From Adineta ricciae (lineage: Eukaryota > Rotifera > Eurotatoria > Adinetida > Adinetidae), in NCBI GenBank assembly GCA_905250025.1, contig CAJNOJ010000024.1:620001-684000 (forward strand): a DNA stretch of 64,000 nucleotides, in the 5' to 3' direction. This document shows, one piece after another, positions 14,097-26,064 of the stretch (the first letter of the stretch is position 1; every line of letters starts with the position of its first letter). Below the pieces are notes generated by a model. The model saw nothing but the letters and a program-made list of their open reading frames with translations, had not been told where the DNA came from and ran no database searches. The position numbers were made by a program, and so were the translations under genes.

Positions 14097-14900
14097 TTAA
14101 ATAATATTCGTTTCAAGTTTTCGTGTTATTGTTACAAGATGTTCGTGCATGGAATTGGTTTGTTCATGGATAGCATCAAGTTTCTCTTGTAAATTTATAT
14201 TTGTATTTCCCAGAGATAAACGTGACGCATTAATTAACCGTACAAGTTGTTTCAATACACAAACGAATTCTTCATGTAAACGATGATCCAAATGGATTGC
14301 ATTATTGGCATGATTATGATTCGATGGATTATTTAATGAACGAATCAACATGTTTAACTTTAGCATATCGCTTGACGAATCATTCAATGGTTTAATTATT
14401 TTTTGTTGAATGATTATAAAACGTTCGACGATGAATTGAATATTTTTCAAAAGATTATTTATATTATGCATTCGTCGATCTGAACTTGTATCCATATGAA
14501 TCAATAAACGAATGATATCATCGAGATATTCATTGACACGTTTGCATAATTGTATTGTCGATTGAGAATTATTATGGTATGAACACGACTGTGTTAAAGC
14601 ACAAGGTATTAATGGCGGAGTTGATTTACTTGTTTCAGTTGCATAAGGAATGTTTAATGACGTCGACGGACAATAGGAAAGTAGCAGTTCACCGTTTAAC
14701 ATTGGATGATTTGTTTGGGATTCAAAACATGTAGTTGTGTTATTATTATTCATTGTGGATAGATTCATTCCGTGGATCATTGAAATATCTGGAGCAATCG
14801 CTGGATTACATGATGGAACTGATGGGCCAGTTTTCGAATAAAGATCAAATGGACACATATCGAGAAAGAAATCCAGAGGAATTAAAGATGATTTCGACAT
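14097..14900 (-). CDS. Helical protein of unknown function upstream of MCM4
   Basis: Single-exon 267-aa frame from the first in-frame ATG (MSKSSLIPLDFFLDMCPFDL). The open frame extends upstream only from a TTG codon. The first half is polar, Asn/Ser/Thr-rich and probably disordered. From about residue 115 on it is a series of amphipathic helices (VNEYLDDIIRLLIHMDTSSD; NNLLKNIQFIVERFIIIQQK; LHEEFVCVLKQLVRLINASR). It ends in a coiled-coil-like NINLQEKLDAIHEQTNSMHE. I recognise no family. Its stop is 73 bases from the MCM4 ATG on the same strand, so it probably shares MCM4's promoter as first cistron. Confidence 0.65.
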   Translation of the reverse strand: MSKSSLIPLDFFLDMCPFDLYSKTGPSVPSCNPAIAPDISMIHGMNLSTMNNNNTTTCFESQTNHPMLNGELLLSYCPSTSLNIPYATETSKSTPPLIPCALTQSCSYHNNSQSTIQLCKRVNEYLDDIIRLLIHMDTSSDRRMHNINNLLKNIQFIVERFIIIQQKIIKPLNDSSSDMLKLNMLIRSLNNPSNHNHANNAIHLDHRLHEEFVCVLKQLVRLINASRLSLGNTNINLQEKLDAIHEQTNSMHEHLVTITRKLETNII

Positions 14901-16856
14901 GATGGTTTGAATGAATGGAGAACAGAATGTGCATGTAAAAGTCGACTGAATTGAACAAATAAGTAATGTTTTAGAAAGACCGCGGAACAAAGGACACAGA
15001 CGACATTGGTTATTGTCAACAGATATCCGAAAAGATGTACAGTAGGTTCTCGATGAATTTTTTCCGAGCGAATTTTTCAAATAATCTAATCAATATATAC
15101 AGATTGCCGAGAAAGAGGTCGCTCATCTACTCGAACATGTATCAAATATAGTCCAAATAAAGGAAAAGATGTATGATAGCATGATAGCACATTGGTTTTC
15201 ACTTTGATTCGTGTGCGCACTTCTTCATAGCATTCATCATCTCAGAAATGAAGAAAATTTATCAAGAGTAGAACGTTCGATAAGACTTTAATTTAGGTTC
15301 TTGGCAAACACAAAAAGTCATGAAGAGAGCGTTCTTATCTCGGAAGACAAAATTTCCGTCTGGCTGGAAATGCATTAATTTAAAATGATGTTTTTCTTAT
15401 TATTTTGGATATTCGACTGAAGATCATCACGGTTTCATCCCGTTCAAATGAAGCTTTCGATTTTGAATAGAAAAATGCTCTTCAAGGTCAATCAGGCGAA
15501 ATGCATTGACTGCTTTTACTCAACTGAACGACCATCAAGATTCATTAGTTCGTTGAAATGTTTGTTTGCCTACTCTCTGATCGCTTTCAAGTGAAACAAT
15601 TGTTTTCAACTACTGTTCATACATTTCAATGTCAAAAGGCAAAGAACAGGAATAATTGGAAGATTTCGTACTGATTAACAAATTTATTATCGAAAAAGCA
15701 AACAAATGTTTTTGTTGACATTCAAATCGAGTCAATAATTGAGAATGTCCGATGATGAACAATGTAGAAAAGGACTTCCTCTTTTTTTAATTTGAACATT
15801 TTCTTACGAATAATCATCGATTTCGTGAAATTTTCAGGAGACAGAATATGATAAAAATTTGAACCAAGCAATTATTACAGATAATAGATTATTCAATAAA
15901 TACACCAAAAAAGCGGACTTTCCGCGGCGAATATTTTTGGTAGAACAGGGAAATTATGAACTTTTTTAAAATGAAGAAGAAACTTATAGCTAAAAATTGC
16001 AAGAGACACATTTTTAAATAACTTTCGTTCATGTGCTATACTTATTTTAATTTCAAAACTGCGAAAAATGTTTCTAGCGCTACATTCATTTATCCCAAAA
16101 AATGGTGATATTTTCTAAAAAACCTGTCCCTACAATCTCTAGAGCAGTTTTCTCTTTTGAATGGGAAACACGATCAGCAACATTGTCGAGCAAACTGTAT
16201 CATGTTTTGCGTAGATGCTGATTGCATACTATGCATAAAAGAAAAGAGCGTAAAAAACACCAAATTTTCTTTATATTTCCGGAAATAAAAATTAACACGA
16301 CTTTCGAAACTAAAATTACGTTAAAGTTCTACTGTGTCGTCATCCGCTTAAGAATTGCCTATATTCAATGCAAGGTCAAATTTTTGCAAGTGCCCTTACA
16401 GTCATCCCAGCAATCTGACAGCAAAATTATTGACGACTAAACAACTTTCCAATATTATTAATATAAACAGGACCGCATTACATCAACATAAGCACAAAGA
16501 AAAATGACTGAAAACACAACCTGTTTCCACTAATGCTTCTAATAAACGCACCAAACCTGGACCAAACAAGCTTTGTTCATATCATATTCATAAATATTCT
16601 GAAGGAAGACACTAAAGACTACCAAAATACGTAGTTTTACAAAAAACGATTTTTTGACGACGGTATACTCTTTCATTCTATTTAAAGGAAAATATTCCTG
16701 GAGTAATTTGGATCATCTAAGGCGACGTACAATACATATATATACCTAACGTTTAAACCCATTGTATTTTATATTGCAGTCTAAACCCACGGCAGTATTC
16801 GTTTAGTTCATATTTATTTTTTCATAGAATCCTTATAAAAAAGCAAGGAACAACGT
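14901..16856. other. Long gene-free stretch
   Basis: Nearly 2 kb without a recognisable gene, the longest in the window. It is AT-rich with dense stops in all frames. The plus-strand frame at 16222-16440 has an ATG but low-complexity, non-protein-like composition. The left part should contain the promoter of the MCM4-linked gene, and the right end the 3' UTR of the first ACSF2-like copy. No repeat unit or RNA fold was evident by eye. Confidence 0.45.
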
Positions 16857-18759
16857 TTATTTTTTTGACTTCGTTTCCTTTAACTCAGCAACCATCGCTT
16901 CCGATAGCTTGAACTTTTGTACTTTGCCCGTCGGTGTCATTATGAATTTATCTACAAATCGAATGTGTTTCGGAATCTTGAAGAATGCAAGTTTGTCCGT
17001 CAGAAATTTAGTAATATCATTGACTGTGCATGCCGGTGCATTTGGTTTCAGTTTGATCCATGTACACACTTCTTCACCGTATCGCTCGTCAGGAATCGAA
17101 AAGACTTGTGCTTCGGCAACACTTGGATGTTCGATAAGAGTGTTTTCAATTTCTACGGGATAGATATTGATACCGCCACGAATGATCATTTCCTTACGTC
17201 GTGTAACATAATAGAGATAACCGTCTTCATCCATTTTAGCTTCGTCACCAGTTCGAAGCCATCCAGAAGGAGTGAGTGCTTCTTTTGTTTTTTCGGGGTC
17301 ATTGTAATAGCCCATCATGATCGGGTAGCCGCGTGCCCAAATTTCGCCCTGTTCACCGATGGGTACAGCATTGCCATTTTCATCGGCTACTTTGACTTCT
17401 AACCGTTGCATACATCGTCCCAATGATCCCTGACGTCGTTTTGGATCACTATCACCGGCCCACATGCCACTCGTCAATATGGCACAATTTTCTGTCAATC
17501 CATAACCTTGGGCTATCCGTTTAACTGGTATTTCTTTCTCTAACTGTGATAAGAAACTAGAGTGCATTGGACTGGCACCAATTGCACTGAATTCCAACGA
17601 GCTTAAATCGTATTTGCTCTTGTCAGGATGTGTTAAAATATCGCGAAAGATAATCGGTGCACCGATAAGAGCTGTACATTTTTCTTTGTGAATACTTTCC
17701 ATCGTCGAAACAGTGTCAGGTAAAATCGCCGGGAAAATTACTTTTGCTTTGGCTACAGCTACATTTAGTACACCGACGATTTCCGAAAACATGTGAAACA
17801 TCGGAATAGGAACACAGAGACGTGTGAAGAATTGGCCAAGGTGCTCCCATTGAGCATGCACTAGATTGAGCATGCCAAAGTTACTTAATGTTGCAGCTTT
17901 CGGCTGACCGGTTGTACCCGATGTGTAAAATATGGCTGCCGCCGAATCAGGATTCACTGTTGCTTGCCGTTCTTCCAGCGTCTTGTGTGATAGTTTACTT
18001 CCGCGCTTCACCAAGTCATCATACGAATGAGTTCCACCGCTCTTCGATCCACTATCTATCAGTATCACGTGTTTCAAAGTTGGAAGCGCTTTCGACGACA
18101 GCTCACGAGATGTTGAGTGACTATCCAGTTCAGGAACCACCTTTCGAAACAGATCTAACGATGGAATCACTTTCACCGAGGGTGGTAAAATCAACCCTTT
18201 GCATCCCACCTTGTTGATGCAATACTCGAGTTCGCGACCAACATAAGCAGGATTGATGTTCACCTACAACCATTCTTCTCAGAAATCGATGGATCAACAC
18301 AGTGTCGGCTCACTTTGATGAGACCTAGCTTCGATGCAGCATAGGTCATTGCCACATTCTGTGAGGTGTTCGGTAGCCACACCGCAAACCGATCATTCTT
18401 TTCGAATCCGAGTTCGAGAAGAGATGCAGCTAGACCGTCGACTTCTTCTTTGAACGACTTGAAAGTATATCGTTTTTGTTCGCCTAGATGATATATGAAA
18501 CTGACTAGTGGCGGTTGTGGAAGAATAACTTACTAGAAAAGACATAGCACTCATGATCTGGATATTTGGCAGCAGTCTCGTCAAAGTTCTGACTGATGGT
18601 TTTGTAGACGAATGGAAGTGATGAGGAATGATGAAAATAGCTGGAGGTTAGTTTGGCGGGTGGCACAGCAGAAGAGGAAGCTTGTCGAAGTTTGAGGTGA
18701 AGAATGATCCATGATGCTTGTTGATGAGTTAGAAAACGTTTGGTGTTTGCGATAAACAT
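16857..18759 (-). CDS. Acyl-CoA synthetase, ACSF2-like (tandem copy 1)
   Basis: ATP-dependent medium-chain acyl-CoA ligase of the ACSF2 type, probably mitochondrial. Three exons: 18534-18759, 18314-18483 and 16857-18263, giving 600 aa. The N-terminus MFIANTKRFLTHQQASWIIL is a basic amphipathic presequence. The P-loop is YTSGTTGQPKAATLS, and the A5 motif is GYGLTENCA. GWLRTGDEAKMDEDGYLYY carries the adenylate-binding Asp. The C-domain lysine lies in TPTGKVQKFKL. VNINPAYVGRELEYCINKVG at the exon 2/3 junction is diagnostic for ACSF2. A near-identical neighbour lies 2,538 bases to the right (offset measured at exon 3). Differences between the copies are clustered in the middle of exon 3 (17480-17940). 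Confidence 0.93.
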
Positions 18760-19394
18760 GATTTGAGCTTAGGAGTATTCAAAGTCCAAAGATACACGTG
18801 CACCACGTTTGTAGACGTGTAGTAAGACGCAAGAGAATGAAAAATGTTTTCTTATCGTTCGTTCTTGCTGGTATAGTTAGTATGTGCGTGAAAGAATCTA
18901 AATATAGTTAAGAAAGGAAGAGAAACGCAAAGAGGTAAAAATGTTGGTAAATATTGGAAGGTATGGATGGGTTATGTCAATCTAGATATCGTAGTGTGTG
19001 AGCAGATTTATACTGTTTTGTGGGACTTGGATTATGAAACACTGCAAGATGATTTGTTCTATTGTGACAACAATTATTTTTGTCTGCCAAACAACAGATT
19101 ACTGTATAACCATTCTGGTTTGTTCATAGCTTGCAGAAGAACGCTACATATAGTTAATACACACCAATATATCTGGAAGAACGGACTGTGAGACCTTATA
19201 GATACTATATTTAAACTTCCTGAACGAAGTCATAGGATGAGACCGGAAGGTTAACGCGCTCGAGCAAAGTACATCAATCACCTTTATCAATTTCCACAAA
19301 AACATACTATTCTGGAAGTTCTCCACCAATGAATGTAGAAAACTGTGCTAAATCAATAAAATCCTCTACACAAAAATCATCGGAAGAAGAGTGT
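18760..19394. other. Spacer between the two ACSF2-like copies
   Basis: It should contain the copy 1 promoter (next to 18759) and the copy 2 3' UTR (next to 19395). A plus-strand frame at 18967-19191 starts with ATG but has no homology I recognise and opposes both flanking genes, so it is not called. Confidence 0.4.
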
Positions 19395-21295
19395 TTATTT
19401 TTTCGACTTCGCTTCTTTTAACTCAGCAACCATCGCTTCCGATAACTTGAACTTTTGTACTTTGCCCGTCGGTGTCATTATGAATTTATCTACAAATCGA
19501 ATGTGTTTCGGAATCTTGAAGAATGCAAGTTTGTCCGTCAGAAATTTAGTAATATCATTGACTGTGCATGAGGGTGCATTTGGTTTCAGTTTGATCCATG
19601 TACACACTTCTTCACCGTATCGCTCGTCAGGAATCGAAAAGACTTGTGCTTCGGCAACACTTGGATGTTCGATAAGAGTGTTTTCAATTTCTACGGGATA
19701 GATATTGATACCGCCACGAATGATCATTTCCTTTTGACGACCTACGTAATACAGGTAGCCGTCTTCATCCATTTTAGCTTCGTCACCAGTTCGAAGCCAT
19801 CCAGAAGGAGTGAGTGCTTCTTTTGTTTTTTCGGGGTCATTGTAATAGCCCATCATGATCGGGTAGCCGCGTGCCCAAATTTCGCCCTGTTCACCGATGG
19901 GTACAGGATTGCCATTTTCATCGGCTACTTTGACTTCTAACCGTTGCATACATCGTCCCAATGATCCCTGACGTCGTTTTGGATCACTATCACCGGCCCA
20001 CATGCCACTCGTCAATAGGGCTGAGTTTTCTGTCATACCATAACCTTGAGATGCACGTCCAATTGGTATTTCTTTTTCCAGTTGTGTTAAGAAGTCTACA
20101 TGCATCGGACTTGCTCCAAGAGCACCAAAAGTTAACGAACTGAGATCGTACTTTTTCCTGTCGGGATGCATTAATATGTCGCGAAAGATAATCGGTGCAC
20201 CGATAAGAGCTGTGCATTTCTCACTATGAATAGCTTGCATTGTGGTGACTGTGTCAGGTAAAATCGCCGGGAAAATTACTGTTGCTTTGGCTACAGCTAC
20301 ATTCAGTACGCCGACCACCTCTGCAAATATATGAAACATCGGAATAGGAACACAGAGTCGAGTAAAATATTGGCCCAGAAGTTCCCATTGAGCATGTACC
20401 AAATTGAGTATGCCGTAATTCGTAAGTGTCGCCGCTTTCGGTTGTCCGGTTGTGCCCGATGTGTAAAATATTGCTACCGCCGAATCAGGATTCACTGATG
20501 TTTGCCGTTCTTCCAGTTTCTTGTGTGATAGTTTACTTCCGCGCTTCACCAAGTCATCATACGAATGAGTTCCGCCGCTCTTCGATCCACTATCTGTCAG
20601 TATCACGTGTTTCAACGTCGGAAGCGCTTTCGACGACAGCTCACGAGATGTCGAATGACTATCCAGTTCAGGAACCACCTTTCGAAACAGATCCAACGAT
20701 GGAATCACTTTCACCGAGGGTGGTAAAATCAAGCCTTTGCATCCCACCTTGTTAATGCAATACTCGAGTTCGCGACCAACATAAGCAGGATTGATGTTCA
20801 CCTACAACCATTCTTCTCAGAAATCGATGGGTAAATACAGTATCGACTCACTTTGATGAGGCCTAGCTTCGATGCAGCATAGGTCATTGCCACATTCTGT
20901 GAGGCGTTCGGTAGCCACACCGCAAACCGATCATTCTTTTCGAATCCGAGTTCGAGAAGAGATGCAGCTAGACCATCGACTTCTTCTTTGAACGACTTGA
21001 AAGTATATCGTTTTTGTTCGCCTAGATGATATGAGACTGACTAGTGGAGGTTGTGATAGGATGACTTACTAGAAAAGACATAGCACTCATGATCTGGATA
21101 TTTGGCAGCAGTCTCGTCAAAGTTCTGACTGATGGTTTTGTAGACGAATGGAAGTGATGAGGAATGATGAAAATAGCTGGAGGTTAGTTTGGCGGGTGGC
21201 ACAGCAGAAGAGGAAGCTTGTCGAAGTTTGAGGTGAAGAACGATCCATGATGCTTGTTGATGAGTTAGAAAACGTTTGGTGTTCGCGATAAACAT
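19395..21295 (-). CDS. Acyl-CoA synthetase, ACSF2-like (tandem copy 2)
   Basis: Same three-exon structure as copy 1, with the same N-terminal presequence (MFIANTKRFLTHQQASWIVL). The chosen ATG is at 21295; an upstream in-frame codon would add MISKN. Motifs are intact: YTSGTTGQPKAATLT, GYGMTENSALLTSG, GWLRTGDEAKMDEDGYLYY, PTGKVQKFKL. Substitutions relative to copy 1 concentrate in the acyl-binding central region. For example, HIFAEVVGVLNVAVAKATVI replaces HMFSEIVGVLNVAVAKAKVI, and FGALGASPMHVDFLTQLEKE replaces FSAIGASPMHSSFLSQLEKE. A change in chain-length preference is possible but not shown. Sequence upstream of the ATG differs from copy 1, so expression may differ. Confidence 0.93.
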
Positions 21296-21664
21296 ATTTT
21301 TTGAAATCAAAATGTAATGTCAGTATACAAGTAGAGAAGGCACGTTATCAAATGTAAAGCATTTTTCCTCATTCGTTGGTTTTGTTTTTAATATTTGTGC
21401 GGAGAACGGCGAAATCGAAAACACCCAACAGAGAGAACGAGAAAGAACTGATGAAATTTTACACGGAGGAAGTCACATGTTTTCGATAGATTATTTTTAT
21501 AGGTGTTATCATTCGACGTCACACCCTACTATAGTACGAGAAGTTCGCGATTTGATATAAATGAAAGTTCGGTCTTGGAACAGTATTTATTAGAGAGAAT
21601 ACGACGTATAATAATAATATACAATTGCAAGATGAAAGAAAGTAGAGAATAAAGTTCGGTAATA
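21296..21664. other. Spacer: ACSF2 copy 2 promoter side and AMPD 3' end
   Basis: About 370 bases between two minus-strand genes. It is AT-rich and no coding sequence was recognised. Confidence 0.4.
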
Positions 21665-24600
21665 TTACTCATTGATTTTATCGAGATTGGAATTTTTATT
21701 GTCGGCTGATTGATGATTCCCATTAACTAAAAATAAAAACTGATGAGTTGAAATTCAAGACGAATCAATCTCTTACGAATATCCTCTTGGTTTGAAGATG
21801 ATGCTGATGGTTCCTTGTTTGATGTCTGATTCGCGAATCGTTGTTGTTCTTTTCTCTGAAAGTACAGTTTCCACAGAGGTTGCGCTACCTATTATCTTGA
21901 ATAAACAATACCTCTTGTCGACTCTTATATGCAAGAGCGATCAAACGCAGTTCTTCACGCCATGCTTCAAAGCGATAAGCAATGCGAATCGCTGGTACAT
22001 TCGTGCGACGAATATCATTCCCCGCAACTCCTGGCTCCAGATAATCTGGCCCAAGCCAATACATTTTCACCTAGAAACGATCGCGTATAAAGTCGACATA
22101 TCAGATCAGTTTTTTTTTCATTTACTTCATGAGAAAATCCACTCATTAGTACGGAATTACGTGCTAATTCACACATATCAACAGCTGACAATTTCCATAC
22201 TTGAGCAGCAATAGAATATTCTTCCATCAACGGTTCCTAAGAGAAACGGGTTGAGTTCATTCTCAATACTATTCACAGCTCAAACTTTAGTGAAATGAAA
22301 TTGCATTGGATCATCTGTAGATAACGATACACACAGGCCGCGTTCGAAATATTCTAACATTGGATTACGATTGTAGTTAATAAATAACGAATTATTACTC
22401 AATGGTGACATAGCAATACCAATTTGACATAGATAAAACAAATATTGTAAAACAGGCGACTAGAACATCAATAGACATGAACTTATCTAACATCAATCAT
22501 ACCTATACAGACTTTGCGCAGGAGCAAGCCGTGAGCGATATTGTCTGCAACCATATATGCTGTGACGAGATGTGTTACAGCACCTGCTTCACCACAATGT
22601 GGACGAAATTGAAATGTATTCAAGCCTCGCGTTCTAAAAAGAAAGAGTTGAAAAGCTAATTCGAACAGAGGAGAAAACTACCTTCGTAGTTGATTCAACG
22701 TCATAATATTTGCATACATATAAAACTAAAATACACGCTGATCATGTACACAACAAATGTTTTTCATTGTTCATCTTACTAGATAGTAAACATAAGGTGG
22801 ATTATCGTTCGTGTTCCACTCATCTGGATGTGGCATATCTGGGGTGAGAATCGGTCGTTCAGGTTTGGTTTCATCGTCAACTGAATCAAAACCGGTTAGA
22901 TGATGCATAAAACGAAATAGTTCGGGATGGGATTGAGGATCAATTGTCGCGTCGAACAATGGTTTGAAGAGATTGGTTAGAAATTCTTGAAAATTTTTTA
23001 TAATACCATTTGAACGATAAACATTACTAAGGAGAGATACTCTTGAATTTGAAATCAAACAAATTCAACATACTAAAGACGAGGAATTTGAACCATCCAA
23101 TTGACATTAGCTGAATACATCGTATTAACTATCGCCCATTTCGCTAACTTATCCCATTCATCCATACTTTTACCATAGATTGATAGCCGAGGTTCGGCAT
23201 GTTGATATTTACTATCTTCTAGATCAGCTATGACTTCCTACAAGCGAAGATTCAACTAAAGCATTTGATTGTTTTCAAATAAAATCTACTTTTAATAGAT
23301 CAGCAAAGAAAACACCATCGATGTAATTATCAGTTTTCAGAAAGATTTCCCTATGTCGAAGAGAAGTCAAATAGGATATTATTCAATCAATTCTATACAC
23401 TACCGTAAGATACTCTGACCGAGTGGATTGTATTTCGCGTTGAAACGATCAAAGCGTTGAAATGTATTTCGATCCTGCGAAAAAAAAAATATTCTACACT
23501 TTTCTCATCAACATTCGAATTACTTACTGCGTGTACACCGAGCATATCGACACTTAGATCGTAAGCTGTGATATGCAATTCATCGAAAACTTCTTTCAAT
23601 GTCATCAATCGTCCATCTTTTGTTTTATGCACATACATATCGCTGGATGTTCGCAGTTTTTTCTTCATGAACCGTAATAAATGCTTCTGATTCATTGATG
23701 ATGCGGCATGAATATGTGCGTCGACTTTGCGGACGTTATAGAAGTCACGATGTGGGGTTGCTTTGATTGCTGCCCATTCTTTAACTTCATTGAGTAAGCA
23801 GTGCAGCTCGAATTTAGATTTTAGATATTGTAGACGACGATAGCAGAATGATTTCAACGGCCCATCGGTAATCATTGCCGATAAAAGTGTGTAATCATCA
23901 ATAAATTGATCACGATCGATAATCGGATACTCAGCTGATACCCATTCCTTCTCATCATTCAAGATGTAAGCTGATGGAATACCTTTGTCCACTTTCACAC
24001 ACATATCCACTGGCGGAAGTAACGGAAGGTTGAACGCATCCTTACGTTTGATCACAGGCGGATGGAATGGATGAGGTTCGTCTAGCAAAGCAAAGATATA
24101 GATAATCATTTCGATACGGATAACAAAATAGATGTTAGGCTAATGCTAGATGAAAAAGCAAAATACCAGAATCTTCTTCGTTAGTTTTATCAATTGTTAT
24201 TTGTCGTGAGATCGTATGTGAAGATGCAGATTCATTATGCTTTTGGTGTAACTCTTGGCTAAAAGTAACAGCATTCACTCTTTGTAGAAGGCCTAAATGA
24301 AAAGAAGGTTTCACGGCAAGCACACGCACACACACGCAAACAAGTATAAGTTCAAAAGAGATACAGATAAGAAGCAAAACAAATGCATCAAACGAAGATC
24401 AAGCAGTCATACAAACCAAAAGTAGGATGGAAACCAACGCTGGATGGACGGCGTGATTGCTCTTCGGATTGCAATGTTCGTGTCAAAAATTGTGCGACGA
24501 CAGTTGGATAAGATTGTAAACTGAAGATCATATATCTACGAGAAAGTAAGCGAAAGTGATTGAAAAACTATTTGACGCGAGTTTCAAACTATACTTTTCT

Positions 24601-25362
24601 CGTATAAGTAAAGCACGAAGTAATGGAGCTACCGATTCGTCTAAATCTTCAATATGACACATATCATGGAAGTCTCCCGTAATTCGAATTCGTTGAAATA
24701 TTTGAGACATATGCGGGCGGTCAAGAGACCCTGGACTTAACCCAAATGAGTGTTGTTGAAAATATTTAAACAAGTTATCTGTTTGATCAGAACTTGTTAC
24801 TGGCTGAAATAAACCTTCAGCGTTTGATGGTACATTATCGTTATGCGCTTGATCGGTATTCTCATCTTGCGATGCCCTACAAAATTTCAGATCGGATATG
24901 ATGCAAAAACTTATTCGTTTCTAACAAACCGATTTTGTACAGCACGCTGAATTTCATCTTGCAATGAACTAGCCATTTCAAGCGGCATGTCGCCTTCGAA
25001 CATTTCCATCGCTAGTGGACCGCCAAAGCGTATATGACGCCGTTTTTTCAGTTCATCAGAAACTTCGTTCAGTGATGGAATAGCTTCAGGATGAATAACA
25101 TACGTTGGATAGTCAGGCTTTTTGTTCACTAAAATAGCCAATCGAATCGCTGAGAAGATCGCAATCAATCCAATTTACTTATAACGGATCGTTGTTCTTG
25201 GAGTTGCTGAGACGATTCACCAGAAGTACTGGACAGTTGAGTTTGAAGCACATTGCGTGCATCGACAGTTGTCTGTCGATTCCATTCCTGATTCGAGACC
25301 GGTGCTGGTCGATGGCCAGCTGTAATTTCGTCATTCGGATCATTTGAATCCGTACTTGTCAT
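21665..25362 (-). CDS. AMP deaminase (AMPD2-like)
   Basis: Zinc hydrolase converting AMP to IMP and ammonia in the purine nucleotide cycle. It is a many-exon gene (about 13) with introns around 50 nt. The N-terminus is divergent and disordered ([20 protein letters not shown]), as in other AMPDs. The catalytic domain begins with [20 protein letters not shown], then [20 protein letters not shown], where HIH binds zinc, then [14 protein letters not shown] and [17 protein letters not shown]. Later exons give [13 protein letters not shown] and [23 protein letters not shown] carries the catalytic Asp-Asp, followed by [20 protein letters not shown] and [17 protein letters not shown]. The last exon encodes a polar tail ending NLDKINE. 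The blocks fit AMPD2 best; the isoform is inferred. Confidence 0.94.
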
Positions 25363-26064
25363 TGTAATATCAGAAAACGGTACAATTGAGCGTCACCTGA
25401 CTAATAAATCTGGAAAATACAAAGCGTAATAAAACAATATACACTAAATACGTACAAGGACACGTTGAGTAGGATGAAATATATAAAAGGAAAGAGAGAG
25501 AAAAAAAAAGAACGTTTAGCCGATAGTAACAAAGAAGCAATATACGCATATACATGAAGCCGTACTTCACGAGGTATATTTTTCTGTCATGTGCATTCGC
25601 GGAAAAAAAACTAATCGATTCAACAGAAATACAACTGTAATTTGCTCATTTTTTGTATTTTTTTTAATCGATGCCGTTTTCTTCCTTTCTTTTTAACAAA
25701 ATGAGTGCAAACAAAGTCACAATGCGAGATATGAGTCATAGAGACTTTTTCTGTTGCTTGCTTGCTTCCGACCAGCAGTTGTTGCTATCAATTTTTAACG
25801 GAATACATGATCGTACGTTAGTTCCAGTTGCAAGATGTTTTATGTTTATTTGCATCTTAGAAATTCGATGAAAAAGCACAAAACACTCACCTAAGGACGG
25901 ATCCATAGGAAAAAAGAAGATGCGATAGGAGCATAGAAGAAATAAAAACGAAAATTTAGACGACCTCTACTGACATTTACATAAAGATTGATTTTTTTTT
26001 TCTCTCTTACAATTAAACATATGGTTCAAGGACAAAAAGGAAAGTTCGATATTTTCACTCGGCG
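25363..26064. other. Spacer between ALAS and AMPD genes
   Basis: 702 bases. The right end follows the ALAS stop and the left end should be the AMPD promoter and 5' UTR. A plus-strand frame at 25671-25871 opposes both genes and is not protein-like. Nothing else was recognised. Confidence 0.4.

Larger units (their letters stand above)
16857..21295 (-). repeat. Tandem duplication of an ACSF2-like gene
   Basis: Two direct units, 16857-18759 and 19395-21295, share exon structure, both introns and most of their sequence. Similarity stops almost exactly at the start ATG and at the stop codon. The 635-base spacer (18760-19394) and the outer flanks do not match. Within the unit, long near-identical blocks alternate with clearly diverged ones. 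Confidence 0.9.

Noticed and set aside
18967-19191. 74-aa plus-strand frame with ATG between the ACSF2 copies
   Set aside because: No recognisable family, opposite strand to both flanking genes, and length expected by chance in AT-rich spacer.
17000-20800. Antisense frames of 84-161 aa inside the ACSF2 genes
   Set aside because: They are mirrored in both copies only because the sense sequence is conserved; they are shadows of the minus-strand coding exons.
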